From: Pseudomonadota bacterium
GTDB lineage: Bacteria > Verrucomicrobiota > Verrucomicrobiia > Limisphaerales > SXTU01
DNA: 43,862 nt
NCBI GenBank assembly: GCA_009922615.1
Contig: RFVF01000037.1
Location: 1 to 43,862, forward strand
Direction: 5' to 3'
Each line of letters starts with the position of its first letter. Positions within the stretch are counted from its first letter, which is position 1. Made by a program: the position numbers and the translations under genes. Below, piece after piece: positions 33,459 to 41,795 of this stretch. The notes beneath the pieces are model-generated. The model ran no database searches, was not told the DNA's origin, and worked only from the letters and a program-made list of their open reading frames with translations.

Positions 33459-35651
33459 TCATTCCTGCGGATACACGAGGATGCGGTCGTGGACGAGGAT
33501 GATGAGGTCGTTCTTGCCGTCGCCGGTCACGTCGGCGATGAGCGCCTCGCGCGGTTCGGGAGCGTCGCTGCGGCGGTTGCGGAAGGTGCGCTCCTCGAAG
33601 ACCTGCCAGCGGTTGGCCGGGACGAGCTTGGAGCCTTTCTCGAACGTGACGATGTCGAGGTGGTTCTTCGCGGTCTCCAAGAAAACCAGGTCCTTGCGAC
33701 CGTCTTGGTTCAGGTCGCCCGTCACGACATCGGTGAGACGGCCGTCCTTGATGGGCGTCTCGTAGCCGTCGAGCTCGCGGATTTCCCAAACTTGGCCGCT
33801 GAAGGCCAGCCACGCGGCGGAGTTGAGGCCGAGCAAAGCCAGCGCGTTCGGCTCCTTCGTGCCGAGCGCCACCGCCCGTAGGCCGGTGAAGTCCGCGACG
33901 GGCAACGGCAGGCTGCGTGCGATTTGCCACACGCCCGCCGCGTCGCGCTCGGCCACGGAGAGCTGCTTGCGCTCGGCGTCGAGCAGGAAGAGCAGCGGCG
34001 ACTTGCCGCCGTTGGCGAGCGAGGCCGCGCCGACGAGCCGCGAGTTGCTGGCCGCGCCGTTGATCTGGTCTTTCACGACGAAGGAACCGGTGGGTTTCGC
34101 GTCGCCGGATTTGCTGTCGTGTTGGAGGACGACCGCGCGGAGGAAATTCTTTTGCGGCAGGAGCAGCTCGGCTTTTCCGTCGCCGTCCACGTCCGCGAGA
34201 CTGAACCAAGGCTGCTCCATCGTGCCGCCCGGTGGCGTCACGTCCACCTCGATGAAGTCCTTGCCCGCGACGCCGAGCAACACCTTGATCTTTTCGTAGG
34301 GCGTGAGCACCACGAGGTCGGGCGTGCCGTCCTGGTCGGCATCGTGAAGAAACAACGCGCTGGGGTTGGACTTGAACGACTCGGCAAGCTTCTGCGTGCG
34401 CGCCGGCGCGCCAGCCTGCTGCGTGACGAGCGAGCGTTTGCCGTCGTTGTCCACGATGACGGCGAGCGTGGGCTTCGCGCCAGGCACGAGCGCGCCTACG
34501 GTCATGGCGAGCGGACGGCCTTCGAGCGCGACAGTTTTCGGAAACGCGATACGGCCGTTCGCCTCAATCTTGCTCACACCGAGTTGCCGTTCGTCCGCAC
34601 TCAACACAAAGACCTCCGTCTGCCCGTCGCCGTCCCAATCCGCGACGGCGAGTTCGGTGACGCCGGTGAGCGTGGGGAATTTCTTCGCGGGGCCAAGCGT
34701 GCCGTCCTTCTGCTGCAGATAAACACTGAGCTGGCCACTGTCCGGCTCGGCGACGAGGAGGTCCGTGAGGCCGTCGCCATTCACGTCGGCCCAGACGGTG
34801 CCGCGGCGTGCCTTGTCCGTGCGGTTGAGCGGGAGGATTTGGAGCTGGCCCTGCTTGAGCGCTCCGACGAACGGCTCGGCGGGCTTCTGGATGAAGTTGG
34901 AAACCTGCGCGCGCCCCGACTGCATGGCGATGGTGAGCAGCTCCATCTTGCGGTCGCCATCGAGGTCCTCCGCCCAGAACGAGCGGATTTGCGGAAAGGG
35001 GAAATGAACCTCCGATCCGAGCCGGCCGGCGGCGTTTTGCAGGCGGAAGCGGAACGGGTTCTTGTCCTCCCAGTTCACGAGCAGCAAGTCGTCCCGCCCA
35101 TCACCGTCAATGTCGAGCACCTGCACGGCCTTCACGTTGCCGGTGAAGGGAATCTTCTCCGGCTCGGCGAACGTGTGGTCGGGCTTCTGATAGAGCACCC
35201 AGATGTGCGTCTCGGCCAGCAGGATGAGGTCGGTGAGCTTGTCACCGTTGAGGTCGCCGGTGACGAGCGCGTTCTGCGTGAGCTGCGCGTCATCAATCGC
35301 GATGCGGCGTGGTGCGGCCCACGTTCCTTTGCCGAGGTTGAGCTGTATGAGCAGTTCCTTGGGCTCACCGTAGTAAGCGAGGTCGGGCCGGCCATCGCCG
35401 TTCAAGTCCGCGACGACAAGCGACGTGATGCGTTTCTCGGACGCGATGGAGTCGATGCGGAAACGCGCGTCGGGCGGCAGTTCATTGACATCGCGTCGGG
35501 CGGTGGGTGGCACGGCCTTGGGCGCGGCGGGCTTGCCGGTGCGATTGTAGAGGATCGTGATTTTTGAGCGCGCGTTGTTGACCACGAGCAAGTCGTTCAA
35601 GCCATCGCCGTCGAAGTCCGCTGCGTGCAAATGTGCGATCTGGTAATCCAC
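33459..35651 (-). CDS. FG-GAP/VCBS repeat protein without signal peptide
   Basis: A 730-residue protein made of FG-GAP/VCBS repeats, the integrin-type beta-propeller with calcium-binding DxDGDGxxD loops. Many are visible: ADFDGDGLNDLLVV, ADLNGDGRPDLAYY, GDLNGDKLTDLIL, LDIDGDGRDDLLLV, ADVNGDGLTDLLV, ADWDGDGQTEVFV, ADVDGDGKAELLL and ADVTGDGKNDLIIL. Such proteins are normally exported. Here the first usable start is the GTG at 35651 (MDYQIAHLHAADFDGDG), which opens directly into the first repeat. An in-frame TAA at 35702-35700 closes the frame upstream. The N-terminus therefore appears lost or misplaced. Binding or scaffold role inferred. Confidence 0.85.
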   Translation of the reverse strand: MDYQIAHLHAADFDGDGLNDLLVVNNARSKITILYNRTGKPAAPKAVPPTARRDVNELPPDARFRIDSIASEKRITSLVVADLNGDGRPDLAYYGEPKELLIQLNLGKGTWAAPRRIAIDDAQLTQNALVTGDLNGDKLTDLILLAETHIWVLYQKPDHTFAEPEKIPFTGNVKAVQVLDIDGDGRDDLLLVNWEDKNPFRFRLQNAAGRLGSEVHFPFPQIRSFWAEDLDGDRKMELLTIAMQSGRAQVSNFIQKPAEPFVGALKQGQLQILPLNRTDKARRGTVWADVNGDGLTDLLVAEPDSGQLSVYLQQKDGTLGPAKKFPTLTGVTELAVADWDGDGQTEVFVLSADERQLGVSKIEANGRIAFPKTVALEGRPLAMTVGALVPGAKPTLAVIVDNDGKRSLVTQQAGAPARTQKLAESFKSNPSALFLHDADQDGTPDLVVLTPYEKIKVLLGVAGKDFIEVDVTPPGGTMEQPWFSLADVDGDGKAELLLPQKNFLRAVVLQHDSKSGDAKPTGSFVVKDQINGAASNSRLVGAASLANGGKSPLLFLLDAERKQLSVAERDAAGVWQIARSLPLPVADFTGLRAVALGTKEPNALALLGLNSAAWLAFSGQVWEIRELDGYETPIKDGRLTDVVTGDLNQDGRKDLVFLETAKNHLDIVTFEKGSKLVPANRWQVFEERTFRNRRSDAPEPREALIADVTGDGKNDLIILVHDRILVYPQE

Positions 35652-35802
35652 CGGAAAAACCTCGGGCCCGGGGGCGTTTTCATCACGAGCGCGAACAGCT
35701 TAATTCCGGTGCCAAAGGCGGCGAGATAAATTGAGCATCGCACGGCGGAGGGTCGGGGCGTGAAAGCTGGACAAGCCCCGATGTTTTCCGGTGGGGCGGT
35801 TA

Positions 35803-37389
35803 CTACTTCTTGCCCTGCTTCAGGAATTCCTCGCGCGTGATGAAGCCATCCTTGTTGAGATCGAATTGTTCGAAGCGGGCCTTGGCCCCGGCCTTGTCGG
35901 CAGCCGTCGCGATGAACTCCTCCAGGCTCAGTTTGCCGTCGCGGTTCAGGTCCCGTTCGTCGAAGCGGGCAGAGCGCGGGTCAGTTTGTTTCGCGGGTGG
36001 TTCGGGAGCTGGCGCGCCTTTTTTGCTGGCGGGTGGGGAAACCTTGTTGCCCTCGGGATCTTCGCCGGTCTCGCCGCCAAAGGGCTGCGTCTGTTTCGCG
36101 AAGAACTCGGGACGCGGGCCGGCGAATTGGTTCAGCGCGGCTTGCAGCTTTGCCTTCGCCGCCTTGGCCTCGGCGGTGAGCACGGTGTCGGCGAGCGGGG
36201 ATTTTTCCAGATCATCCTTGGCCACGGCGTAGAAGCGACCGTCGGTGTAGAGCTTGAACGCGGCATCGTGGGCGAACTCGGCCTTGGCCTTCGCGCCGCC
36301 GCTGGGGTTATACCACGCGTAGAGCCAGTCGCGCGGGCTGCCCGGTTCGCCGCGCAACTGTGGCAGAAAACTGCGGCCGTCGAGCTTCAGCTCTGCCGGC
36401 ACGGACACGCCGGTGGCCGCGCAAATCGTCGGGAGAAAATCCGTCGCATCGATCAGGTCGCCGTAAACCTTCCCGCTGGCGAAGTGGCCGGGCCAGTTGC
36501 CAATTGCCGGCACGTGCGTGCCCCACATCGTGGTCGTGCCCTTGCCGCCAACCACGTTGCGGCCTTGGAACTTCGAGGGCGTGCCGCGACCGGTGCCGTT
36601 GTCGCCGAGGATGAGGAGGACGGTGTTGTCGCGGAGTTTCAGTTCCTCGAGCTTGGCGACGAGTTTGCCGATGAGCTTGTCGGTGTAGGCGACCATGTCA
36701 GGGAAGTGGCCGAGGGGCCCGGCGGCTTTGGCCTTGCCCTTGCCCGCCTTGGCTTCGAGATAGTCCGGGCTGTCGGGCGTGGCGTCATACGGCGCGTGCG
36801 TGAGCATCATTGGGTAGTAGAGGAAGAAGGGCTGGTCTTTTTTACGAGTGATGAAGTCGAGCGCGTAATCACTCACGAGGTCCGGGCCGTATTCGTTCTT
36901 CGTGTAGTCGCGGATCTGGCCGTTGATTTCGAGACCGGGGTTCTTGTAGCGGCCGGGCCGGCGTGTGAGCTGCCAGAGCGCGTATTCGTCGAAGCCGAAA
37001 TGCGCCGGCCCCTCGAAGCCGTTGCTCAACTGCCATTTGCCCGTGATGCATGTGGCGTAGCCGGCACCCTTGAGGAGATTGCCAAATGTCTTTTGCGACG
37101 GGTCGAGATGGCCGAAGCGCGTGTAGTTGCGGCGGTTGCTCAGGCCGGTCATGAGCTGCACGCGCGTCGGCGTGCAAAGCGGTTGGACGTGGCATTGCTC
37201 GAAGCGCACACCGGTCGCCGCGAGCCGGTCCATCACGGGTGTCTGGTAACTCTCGCCGCCGTTGGCCGTGACGCACTCGTAGCCGAAGTCGTCGATGAGG
37301 ATGAGCACGACGTTGGGTTTGCGTTCGGCGGCGGCAAGCGGAACGAGCAGGCACGAAAACAGGAGGAGCAGAAAAGCCGATGGATTCAT
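35803..37389 (-). CDS. Sulfatase with C-terminal EF-hand pair
   Basis: A 528-residue exported sulfatase. Signal peptide MNPSAFLLLLFSCLLVPLAAA; metal-binding LIDDFG (Asp33-Asp34); formylglycine motif CTPTR at 72-76, whose Cys72 must be oxidised by an FGE-type enzyme not seen here; GKWQL with the catalytic Lys; and LGDNGTG with metal-binding Asp and Asn. A Pro/Lys-rich linker follows from about residue 440, then two EF-hand loops, DLNRDGKLSLEEF and DLNKDGFITREEF. It hydrolyses a sulfate ester, probably of a polysaccharide; the substrate is unknown. It is on the same strand as the FG-GAP gene, about 150 bp upstream of it. Confidence 0.92.
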   Translation of the reverse strand: MNPSAFLLLLFSCLLVPLAAAERKPNVVLILIDDFGYECVTANGGESYQTPVMDRLAATGVRFEQCHVQPLCTPTRVQLMTGLSNRRNYTRFGHLDPSQKTFGNLLKGAGYATCITGKWQLSNGFEGPAHFGFDEYALWQLTRRPGRYKNPGLEINGQIRDYTKNEYGPDLVSDYALDFITRKKDQPFFLYYPMMLTHAPYDATPDSPDYLEAKAGKGKAKAAGPLGHFPDMVAYTDKLIGKLVAKLEELKLRDNTVLLILGDNGTGRGTPSKFQGRNVVGGKGTTTMWGTHVPAIGNWPGHFASGKVYGDLIDATDFLPTICAATGVSVPAELKLDGRSFLPQLRGEPGSPRDWLYAWYNPSGGAKAKAEFAHDAAFKLYTDGRFYAVAKDDLEKSPLADTVLTAEAKAAKAKLQAALNQFAGPRPEFFAKQTQPFGGETGEDPEGNKVSPPASKKGAPAPEPPAKQTDPRSARFDERDLNRDGKLSLEEFIATAADKAGAKARFEQFDLNKDGFITREEFLKQGKK

Positions 37390-37571
37390 GGCGGGAAAGT
37401 GGCAGGAGCCGTCCCGGCTGCAAATGTGGAAATTCAGATCCGTCTCAGCGCGGACACGGCGGATCTCACCCGGGGAAACCAGTGATCCAACTCAGCCACT
37501 TTGCCGAGGAGCTAGGTCACCCTCTGACAACCCGAGCCGGGCATAGATGGTAGCGGCTCACCGTAAGGCGG

Positions 37572-37599
37572 TTGCATTCGCTTTGGCCCACCCCATATT
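37572..37599 (+). promoter_or_regulatory. Possible promoter of phrB
   Basis: TTGCAT (37572-37577) and CATATT (37594-37599, 4 of 6) are separated by 16 bases. The -10 ends 8 bases before the ATG at 37608, with CCGCCCCC between. The rest of the 218-bp gap shows nothing recognisable. Confidence 0.35.
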
Positions 37600-37607
37600 C
37601 CGCCCCC

Positions 37608-39062
37608 ATGAGTAAAGGCACATGCCTGGTCTGGCTGCGGCACGACCTGCGCCTGGCAGACCAGCCGGCGTTGACGGCGGCGCTCCGGCGGGGCGGGCCG
37701 GTGATCCCCGTTTTCATCTGGTCGCCAGCGGATCATGGCGATTGGGCTCCCGGGGGAGCCAGCCGTTGGTGGCTTCACCATTCGCTAGCCGCTTTTGCCG
37801 CCGAACTGGACCGGCACGGCTCGCGACTGGTCATCCGGCACGGGGAATGTCTCGCCGAACTGCTCACCCTAGCTCGTGAAACCGGCGCAGAGGCCGTTTA
37901 CTGGAACCGTTGTTACGAACCGGCGATCACTACCCGGGACACGCAGATCAAGGCCCAACTCCGGGCGGCCGGTCTGGCCGCGTTGAGCTTCAACAGCGCC
38001 CTCCTGCACGAGCCTTGGACTGTCGCGAACCAAAGTGGCAAACCCTTCCAGGTCTTCACGCCGTTTTGGCGGCACTGCCTGACCATGCCAGAGCCTGAAA
38101 CTCCCCTCCCCGCACCCAAACATTTGCCCACCCCGGGCCACTGGCCAAAATCGCTGGCGCTGGCCGCCCTCCAACTCAAACCCCGGCCCGATTGGGCGGG
38201 CGGGCTCCACACCGCTTGGACGCCGGGCGAAACCGGTGCGCAGGCCGCCCTGCGACGATTCTGTGCGGACGCGTTTTCCGGCTACACCGAGAATCGCAAC
38301 CGTCCCGATCTCACGGGCACGTCCCGACTCTCGCCGCACTTGCATTTCGGCGAACTGAGTCCGCGCCAAGTCTGGCACGCGCTGAAGGCGACCGGAGCGG
38401 TGGACGCGCGGCTGGCCAGCTGGCGGGATTCGCAGTTTGTCGCAGAGCTTGGGTGGCGCGAGTTCGCCCATCATCTCCTCCACCATTTCCCCCATACGCC
38501 CACGGAACCGTTACGCGCGGAGTTCAAACACTTTCCGTGGCAGGACGATGCCGCTGCGCTGCGGGCGTGGCAACGCGGCCAGACGGGCTATCCGCTCGTG
38601 GATGCCGGGATGCGCGAGCTGTGGGCGACGGGCTGGATGCACAACCGCGTGCGCATGGTCGTCGCCAGTTTTCTCGTGAAGGATCTGCGGATGCCTTGGC
38701 AGGCCGGCGCGCGGTGGTTCTGGGACACGCTCGTGGATGCGGACCTCGCCAGCAACACACTGGGCTGGCAGTGGACCTCGGGTTGCGGGGCGGATGCCGC
38801 ACCTTATTTCCGCGTTTTCAACCCGGTGAGCCAGGGCGAGAAGTTCGACCCCCACGGCGACTACGTGCGCCAATGGTGCCCGGAGCTGGCCCGCCTGCCT
38901 GCGGCGTGGATACACCAGCCGGCAAAAGCCCCGGCCAACGTGCTCGCCAGTGCCGGTGTGAAGCTCGGGATAAACTACCCCGAACCAATCGTGAACCACG
39001 CCACCGCTCGCGAAGTTGCGCTCGAAGCTTACGCGAGCATCAAAGGCAAGCGGGGCCCGTGA
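37608..39062 (+). CDS. phrB: Deoxyribodipyrimidine photolyase (class I cryptochrome/photolyase)
   Basis: A 484-residue flavoprotein that repairs cyclobutane pyrimidine dimers using blue light. The N-terminal antenna domain starts LVWLRHDLRLADQPAL. The FAD-binding domain holds GTSRLSPHLHFGELSPRQVW, WREFAHHLLHHFPH, GMRELWATGWMHNRVRMVVASFLVKDL, and W-rich WFWDTLVDADLASNTLGWQW with the conserved Asn and Trp residues of the electron path. YFRVFNPVSQGEKFDP closes the motif set. The ATG at 37608 (MSKGTCLVWLRHD) fits the family; an upstream in-frame start adds 12 unrelated residues. The gene ends 3 bases before the convergent argH stop. Some relatives are cryptochromes, but a repair enzyme is more likely. 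Confidence 0.94.
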   Translation: MSKGTCLVWLRHDLRLADQPALTAALRRGGPVIPVFIWSPADHGDWAPGGASRWWLHHSLAAFAAELDRHGSRLVIRHGECLAELLTLARETGAEAVYWNRCYEPAITTRDTQIKAQLRAAGLAALSFNSALLHEPWTVANQSGKPFQVFTPFWRHCLTMPEPETPLPAPKHLPTPGHWPKSLALAALQLKPRPDWAGGLHTAWTPGETGAQAALRRFCADAFSGYTENRNRPDLTGTSRLSPHLHFGELSPRQVWHALKATGAVDARLASWRDSQFVAELGWREFAHHLLHHFPHTPTEPLRAEFKHFPWQDDAAALRAWQRGQTGYPLVDAGMRELWATGWMHNRVRMVVASFLVKDLRMPWQAGARWFWDTLVDADLASNTLGWQWTSGCGADAAPYFRVFNPVSQGEKFDPHGDYVRQWCPELARLPAAWIHQPAKAPANVLASAGVKLGINYPEPIVNHATAREVALEAYASIKGKRGP

Positions 39063-39065
39063 CGA

Positions 39066-40472
39066 CTACTTCAGCACCTTCTTCCAGCGCGCGAGCTGCT
39101 TCGCAACTTCCTTCGTGCCGGGCGCGCCGGTGAGGTTGCGCCGCGCCATCGCCTGACCGAGGTTGAAGGAATCTTTCGCGTCCGCACCGAAAGCCGCGTT
39201 CACTGAGGCCAGCTCGTTCGCCGTGAGTTCACCGAGCGGCCTGCCCAGTTTCTCCGCGAGCGCCACCGCCGCGCCAACTGCGTGGTGCGCGTGGCGGAAC
39301 GGCATCCCCTTCCGCACGAGATAATCTGCGAGATCCGTCGCCAGCAGCGCAGAGTCACTCGCAGCGGCAGCGCAGACCGCCGTGTTCACGCTCGTGTGCC
39401 GCAGCATCGCCGCCGTGAGCCGTGTGCTGGCACGCACCGTGTCCACGGTGTCGAAGAGCCGCTCCTTGTCCTCCTGCAAGTCGCGGTTGTAAGTCATCGG
39501 CAGGCCCTTCAACAACGTGAGCAGCGCGACGAGATTGCCGTAAACACGCCCCGTCTTGCCGCGCGTAAGCTCGGCGATGTCGGGATTTTTCTTCTGTGGC
39601 ATCAGCGACGAGCCCGTGGTGTAGGCGTCGGCGATCTTGATAAAGTTGAACTCGCTGCTGGCCCAGAGAATCACGTCCTCGGACAGGCGCGACAGGTGCA
39701 TCGCGACGAGCGCGGCGAGCGAACAAAACTCAATCGCGAAATCGCGGTCACTCACCGCGTCCATCGAGTTCTGCGTCACCAGCGGCCGGCCCTGCGCATC
39801 CACAAAGGCCAGCTCCTTCGCCACAAACTCGCGGTCCAGCGGGAGCGTCGAGCCCGCAATCGCACCACTGCCCAGCGGACACACGTTCACGCGGGCGAAG
39901 CAATCCAGCAGCCGGCCGTAATCGCGATCCAACATCTCGACATAGGCCAGCAAGTGATGCGCGAAGTAAACCGGCTGGGCTCGCTGCACATGCGTGTATC
40001 CGGGGATGATGACCGCAGCATTGGCCGCCCCCAGCTCGACGAGCGCGCGCTGCAAATCCCGCAGCTCGCGGCCGAACTCGATGATCTCGTCGCGCAGCCA
40101 CATCCGCACATCCAGCGCGACCTGGTCGTTGCGCGAGCGGGCGGTGTGCAGCTTCGCCCCGGCGGGCACGCGCTTGGTCAGCTCCGCTTCGATGTTCATG
40201 TGGACGTCTTCCAGTTCCGCCTTCCACGTGAACGTCCCGGCCTCGATCTCGGCGGCGATCTGCCGCAGGCCGACTTGAATCGCCTTCAGCTCCGCGCGCG
40301 TGAGCACACCGATGCGCTGGAGCATCGCGGCGTGCGCGAGCGAGCCGTGGATGTCGTGCCACCACAGCCGCCAGTCGAACGAGATGGACTCGGTGAAGCG
40401 CGCGACATCCTCGCCGGGGCCGCTGGTGAAACGGCCGCTGCGCGACACGGGAGCGGAGGTTTTCTTGCTCAT
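39066..40472 (-). CDS. argH: Argininosuccinate lyase
   Basis: A 468-residue enzyme of the fumarase/aspartase superfamily, splitting argininosuccinate to arginine and fumarate in the last step of arginine synthesis. The catalytic His161 lies in PGYTHVQRAQP, the flexible signature loop GSSLMPQKKNPD at 287-298, and ARSRNDQVALD at 111-121. The start is the ATG at 40472 (MSKKTSAPVS); a TTG four codons upstream is less likely. Length is typical. argG is not in the window. A family 2 palindrome lies between it and the oxidoreductase gene encoded upstream of it on the same strand. Confidence 0.96.
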   Translation of the reverse strand: MSKKTSAPVSRSGRFTSGPGEDVARFTESISFDWRLWWHDIHGSLAHAAMLQRIGVLTRAELKAIQVGLRQIAAEIEAGTFTWKAELEDVHMNIEAELTKRVPAGAKLHTARSRNDQVALDVRMWLRDEIIEFGRELRDLQRALVELGAANAAVIIPGYTHVQRAQPVYFAHHLLAYVEMLDRDYGRLLDCFARVNVCPLGSGAIAGSTLPLDREFVAKELAFVDAQGRPLVTQNSMDAVSDRDFAIEFCSLAALVAMHLSRLSEDVILWASSEFNFIKIADAYTTGSSLMPQKKNPDIAELTRGKTGRVYGNLVALLTLLKGLPMTYNRDLQEDKERLFDTVDTVRASTRLTAAMLRHTSVNTAVCAAAASDSALLATDLADYLVRKGMPFRHAHHAVGAAVALAEKLGRPLGELTANELASVNAAFGADAKDSFNLGQAMARRNLTGAPGTKEVAKQLARWKKVLK

Positions 40473-40523
40473 AAAACGATGCAAACAGTGTTCATCGGAA
40501 ATGGGAAAGTCACGCGGGAAAGA

Positions 40524-40620
40524 CCCGAGCCGACGATTTGCAATCGCCGTCCGTCACGGCGGATTGCCGGTGGCGGCGAGCTTTGCGCGCTGAGCGGCGG
40601 TTGCAAACCGCCACCACGGG
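40524..40620. repeat. Palindromic repeat family 2, 97-bp element
   Basis: Left arm 40524-40549 and right arm 40595-40620 are inverted copies (about 20 of 26), each centred on TTTGCAA or its complement. The right arm also holds a perfect hairpin, GGCGGTT-GCA-AACCGCC. It abuts the stop codon of the oxidoreductase gene at 40621. A single arm is found again at 6230-6255. Confidence 0.75.
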
Positions 40621-41649
40621 CTAAGGTTTCACCACGAGCTTGCCCAGCACCTGACGATTGCGGAGCTGCTCGAAGGCATTGCTCACCCCGGGCAGCGGAA
40701 TGACTTGATGGATGACCGGCTTCAGCCGGCCATCCGCCGCCCATTCGAGCGTTGCGGTCAGATCGCCGCGATTGCGCCCGTAGCTGCCGATGAGCCGGTG
40801 CTGCTTCACAAAGAACGGCCAGAGCTGCATTGGCACCTCGCGGCCACCCGTCGCGCCGCACGTCACCACCGTGCCGCCGCGCGCCAGACAGTGGAAAACG
40901 GATTGCAACACCACGCCACCGACGTGCTCGATGACGAGGTCAACGCCGCGTTTGTTGGTGATTTTGCGCACCTCCGCCGGCCAGTCGGCCTTCGACGAAT
41001 CCACCGTGAACTCCGCGCCGAGCTTTTGCCCCAGCTCGCGCTTCACCGGCGTGGAACCCGTCGCGATGACGCGCCCGCCCAACTGCTTCGCAATCTGGAT
41101 CGCTGCCGAACCAACGCCACTGGACGCACCGATCACCAGCACCCAATCGCCCACCCGCACCTCCGCGCGATCCGTGAGCATGTGCATCGCCGTGCTGCCC
41201 GCCAGCGTGAGCGCGGCGGACGATTCGAAGCTCACCGCCTCCGGCAGCGCCACCAGACAACGCGCCGGCACCTTCACCTTCTCCGCAAACCCGCCATCGC
41301 ACTGGATGCCCAGCAGCTTGCCGTTGAGGCAAATCGAGTCCTCGCCCCGCAGGCAGAACTCGCACGTGCCGCAGAACAAATTCGACTGCACCGCCACGCG
41401 GTCGCCCACGCGCCACTGATCCACATCCACGCCAAGCGCAAGAATTTCGCCGGCCGCCTCGCTGCCGCCGATGCGCGGCAACGCAACGGGCGTGGGCAAA
41501 TCACCTTGCTCGAACCACAGGTCCAGATGGTTCACGCCGCACGCGCGCACGCGCACGACGACTTCATCGGCGGCGGGCGCGGGATCAGGAACATCGCCGA
41601 ACTTGAACTGTCCCGGCGAGCCGTGGGCAAGGAGTTGAACGGCTTTCAT
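40621..41649 (-). CDS. Zinc-type MDR alcohol dehydrogenase/quinone oxidoreductase
   Basis: A 342-residue medium-chain dehydrogenase/reductase. The GroES-like domain starts MKAVQLLAHGSPGQFKFGDVPDP. The structural zinc lobe is present (CGTCEFCLRGEDSIC, about 97-111). The usual catalytic-zinc motif GHE is replaced by GGSEAAGE, so the catalytic zinc site is probably lost while NAD(P) binding remains (LVIGASSGVGSAAIQIA). Such proteins reduce quinones, enones or aldehydes, and the substrate is unknown. The ATG at 41649 (MKAVQ) is the family start. It is followed directly by repeat family 2 and preceded by repeat family 1. Confidence 0.9.
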   Translation of the reverse strand: MKAVQLLAHGSPGQFKFGDVPDPAPAADEVVVRVRACGVNHLDLWFEQGDLPTPVALPRIGGSEAAGEILALGVDVDQWRVGDRVAVQSNLFCGTCEFCLRGEDSICLNGKLLGIQCDGGFAEKVKVPARCLVALPEAVSFESSAALTLAGSTAMHMLTDRAEVRVGDWVLVIGASSGVGSAAIQIAKQLGGRVIATGSTPVKRELGQKLGAEFTVDSSKADWPAEVRKITNKRGVDLVIEHVGGVVLQSVFHCLARGGTVVTCGATGGREVPMQLWPFFVKQHRLIGSYGRNRGDLTATLEWAADGRLKPVIHQVIPLPGVSNAFEQLRNRQVLGKLVVKP

Positions 41650-41703
41650 GTCGCGAGCATTGAAGCGCGGCTGAAGCTGGCGATTCAAGCGCGGAAAGCG
41701 AAC

Positions 41704-41795
41704 GCAGGTCAGCGCGTCCCGCCTGACCTCTGACTTTCCGATTCCGCTCGAGCGGAAATTTCAGATGGAAGGTCAGGCTGGAAGCGCTGACCTAC
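41704..41795. repeat. Palindromic repeat family 1, 92-bp element with nested palindrome
   Basis: Arms 41770-41795 and 41704-41729 match at 23 of 26 positions as inverted copies (minus strand GTAGGTCAGCGCTTCCAGCC and its partner). Between them lies a perfect 16-base palindrome TTCCGCTCGAGCGGAA. The first TAG of the element is the stop codon of the upstream membrane-protein gene. Confidence 0.9.
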
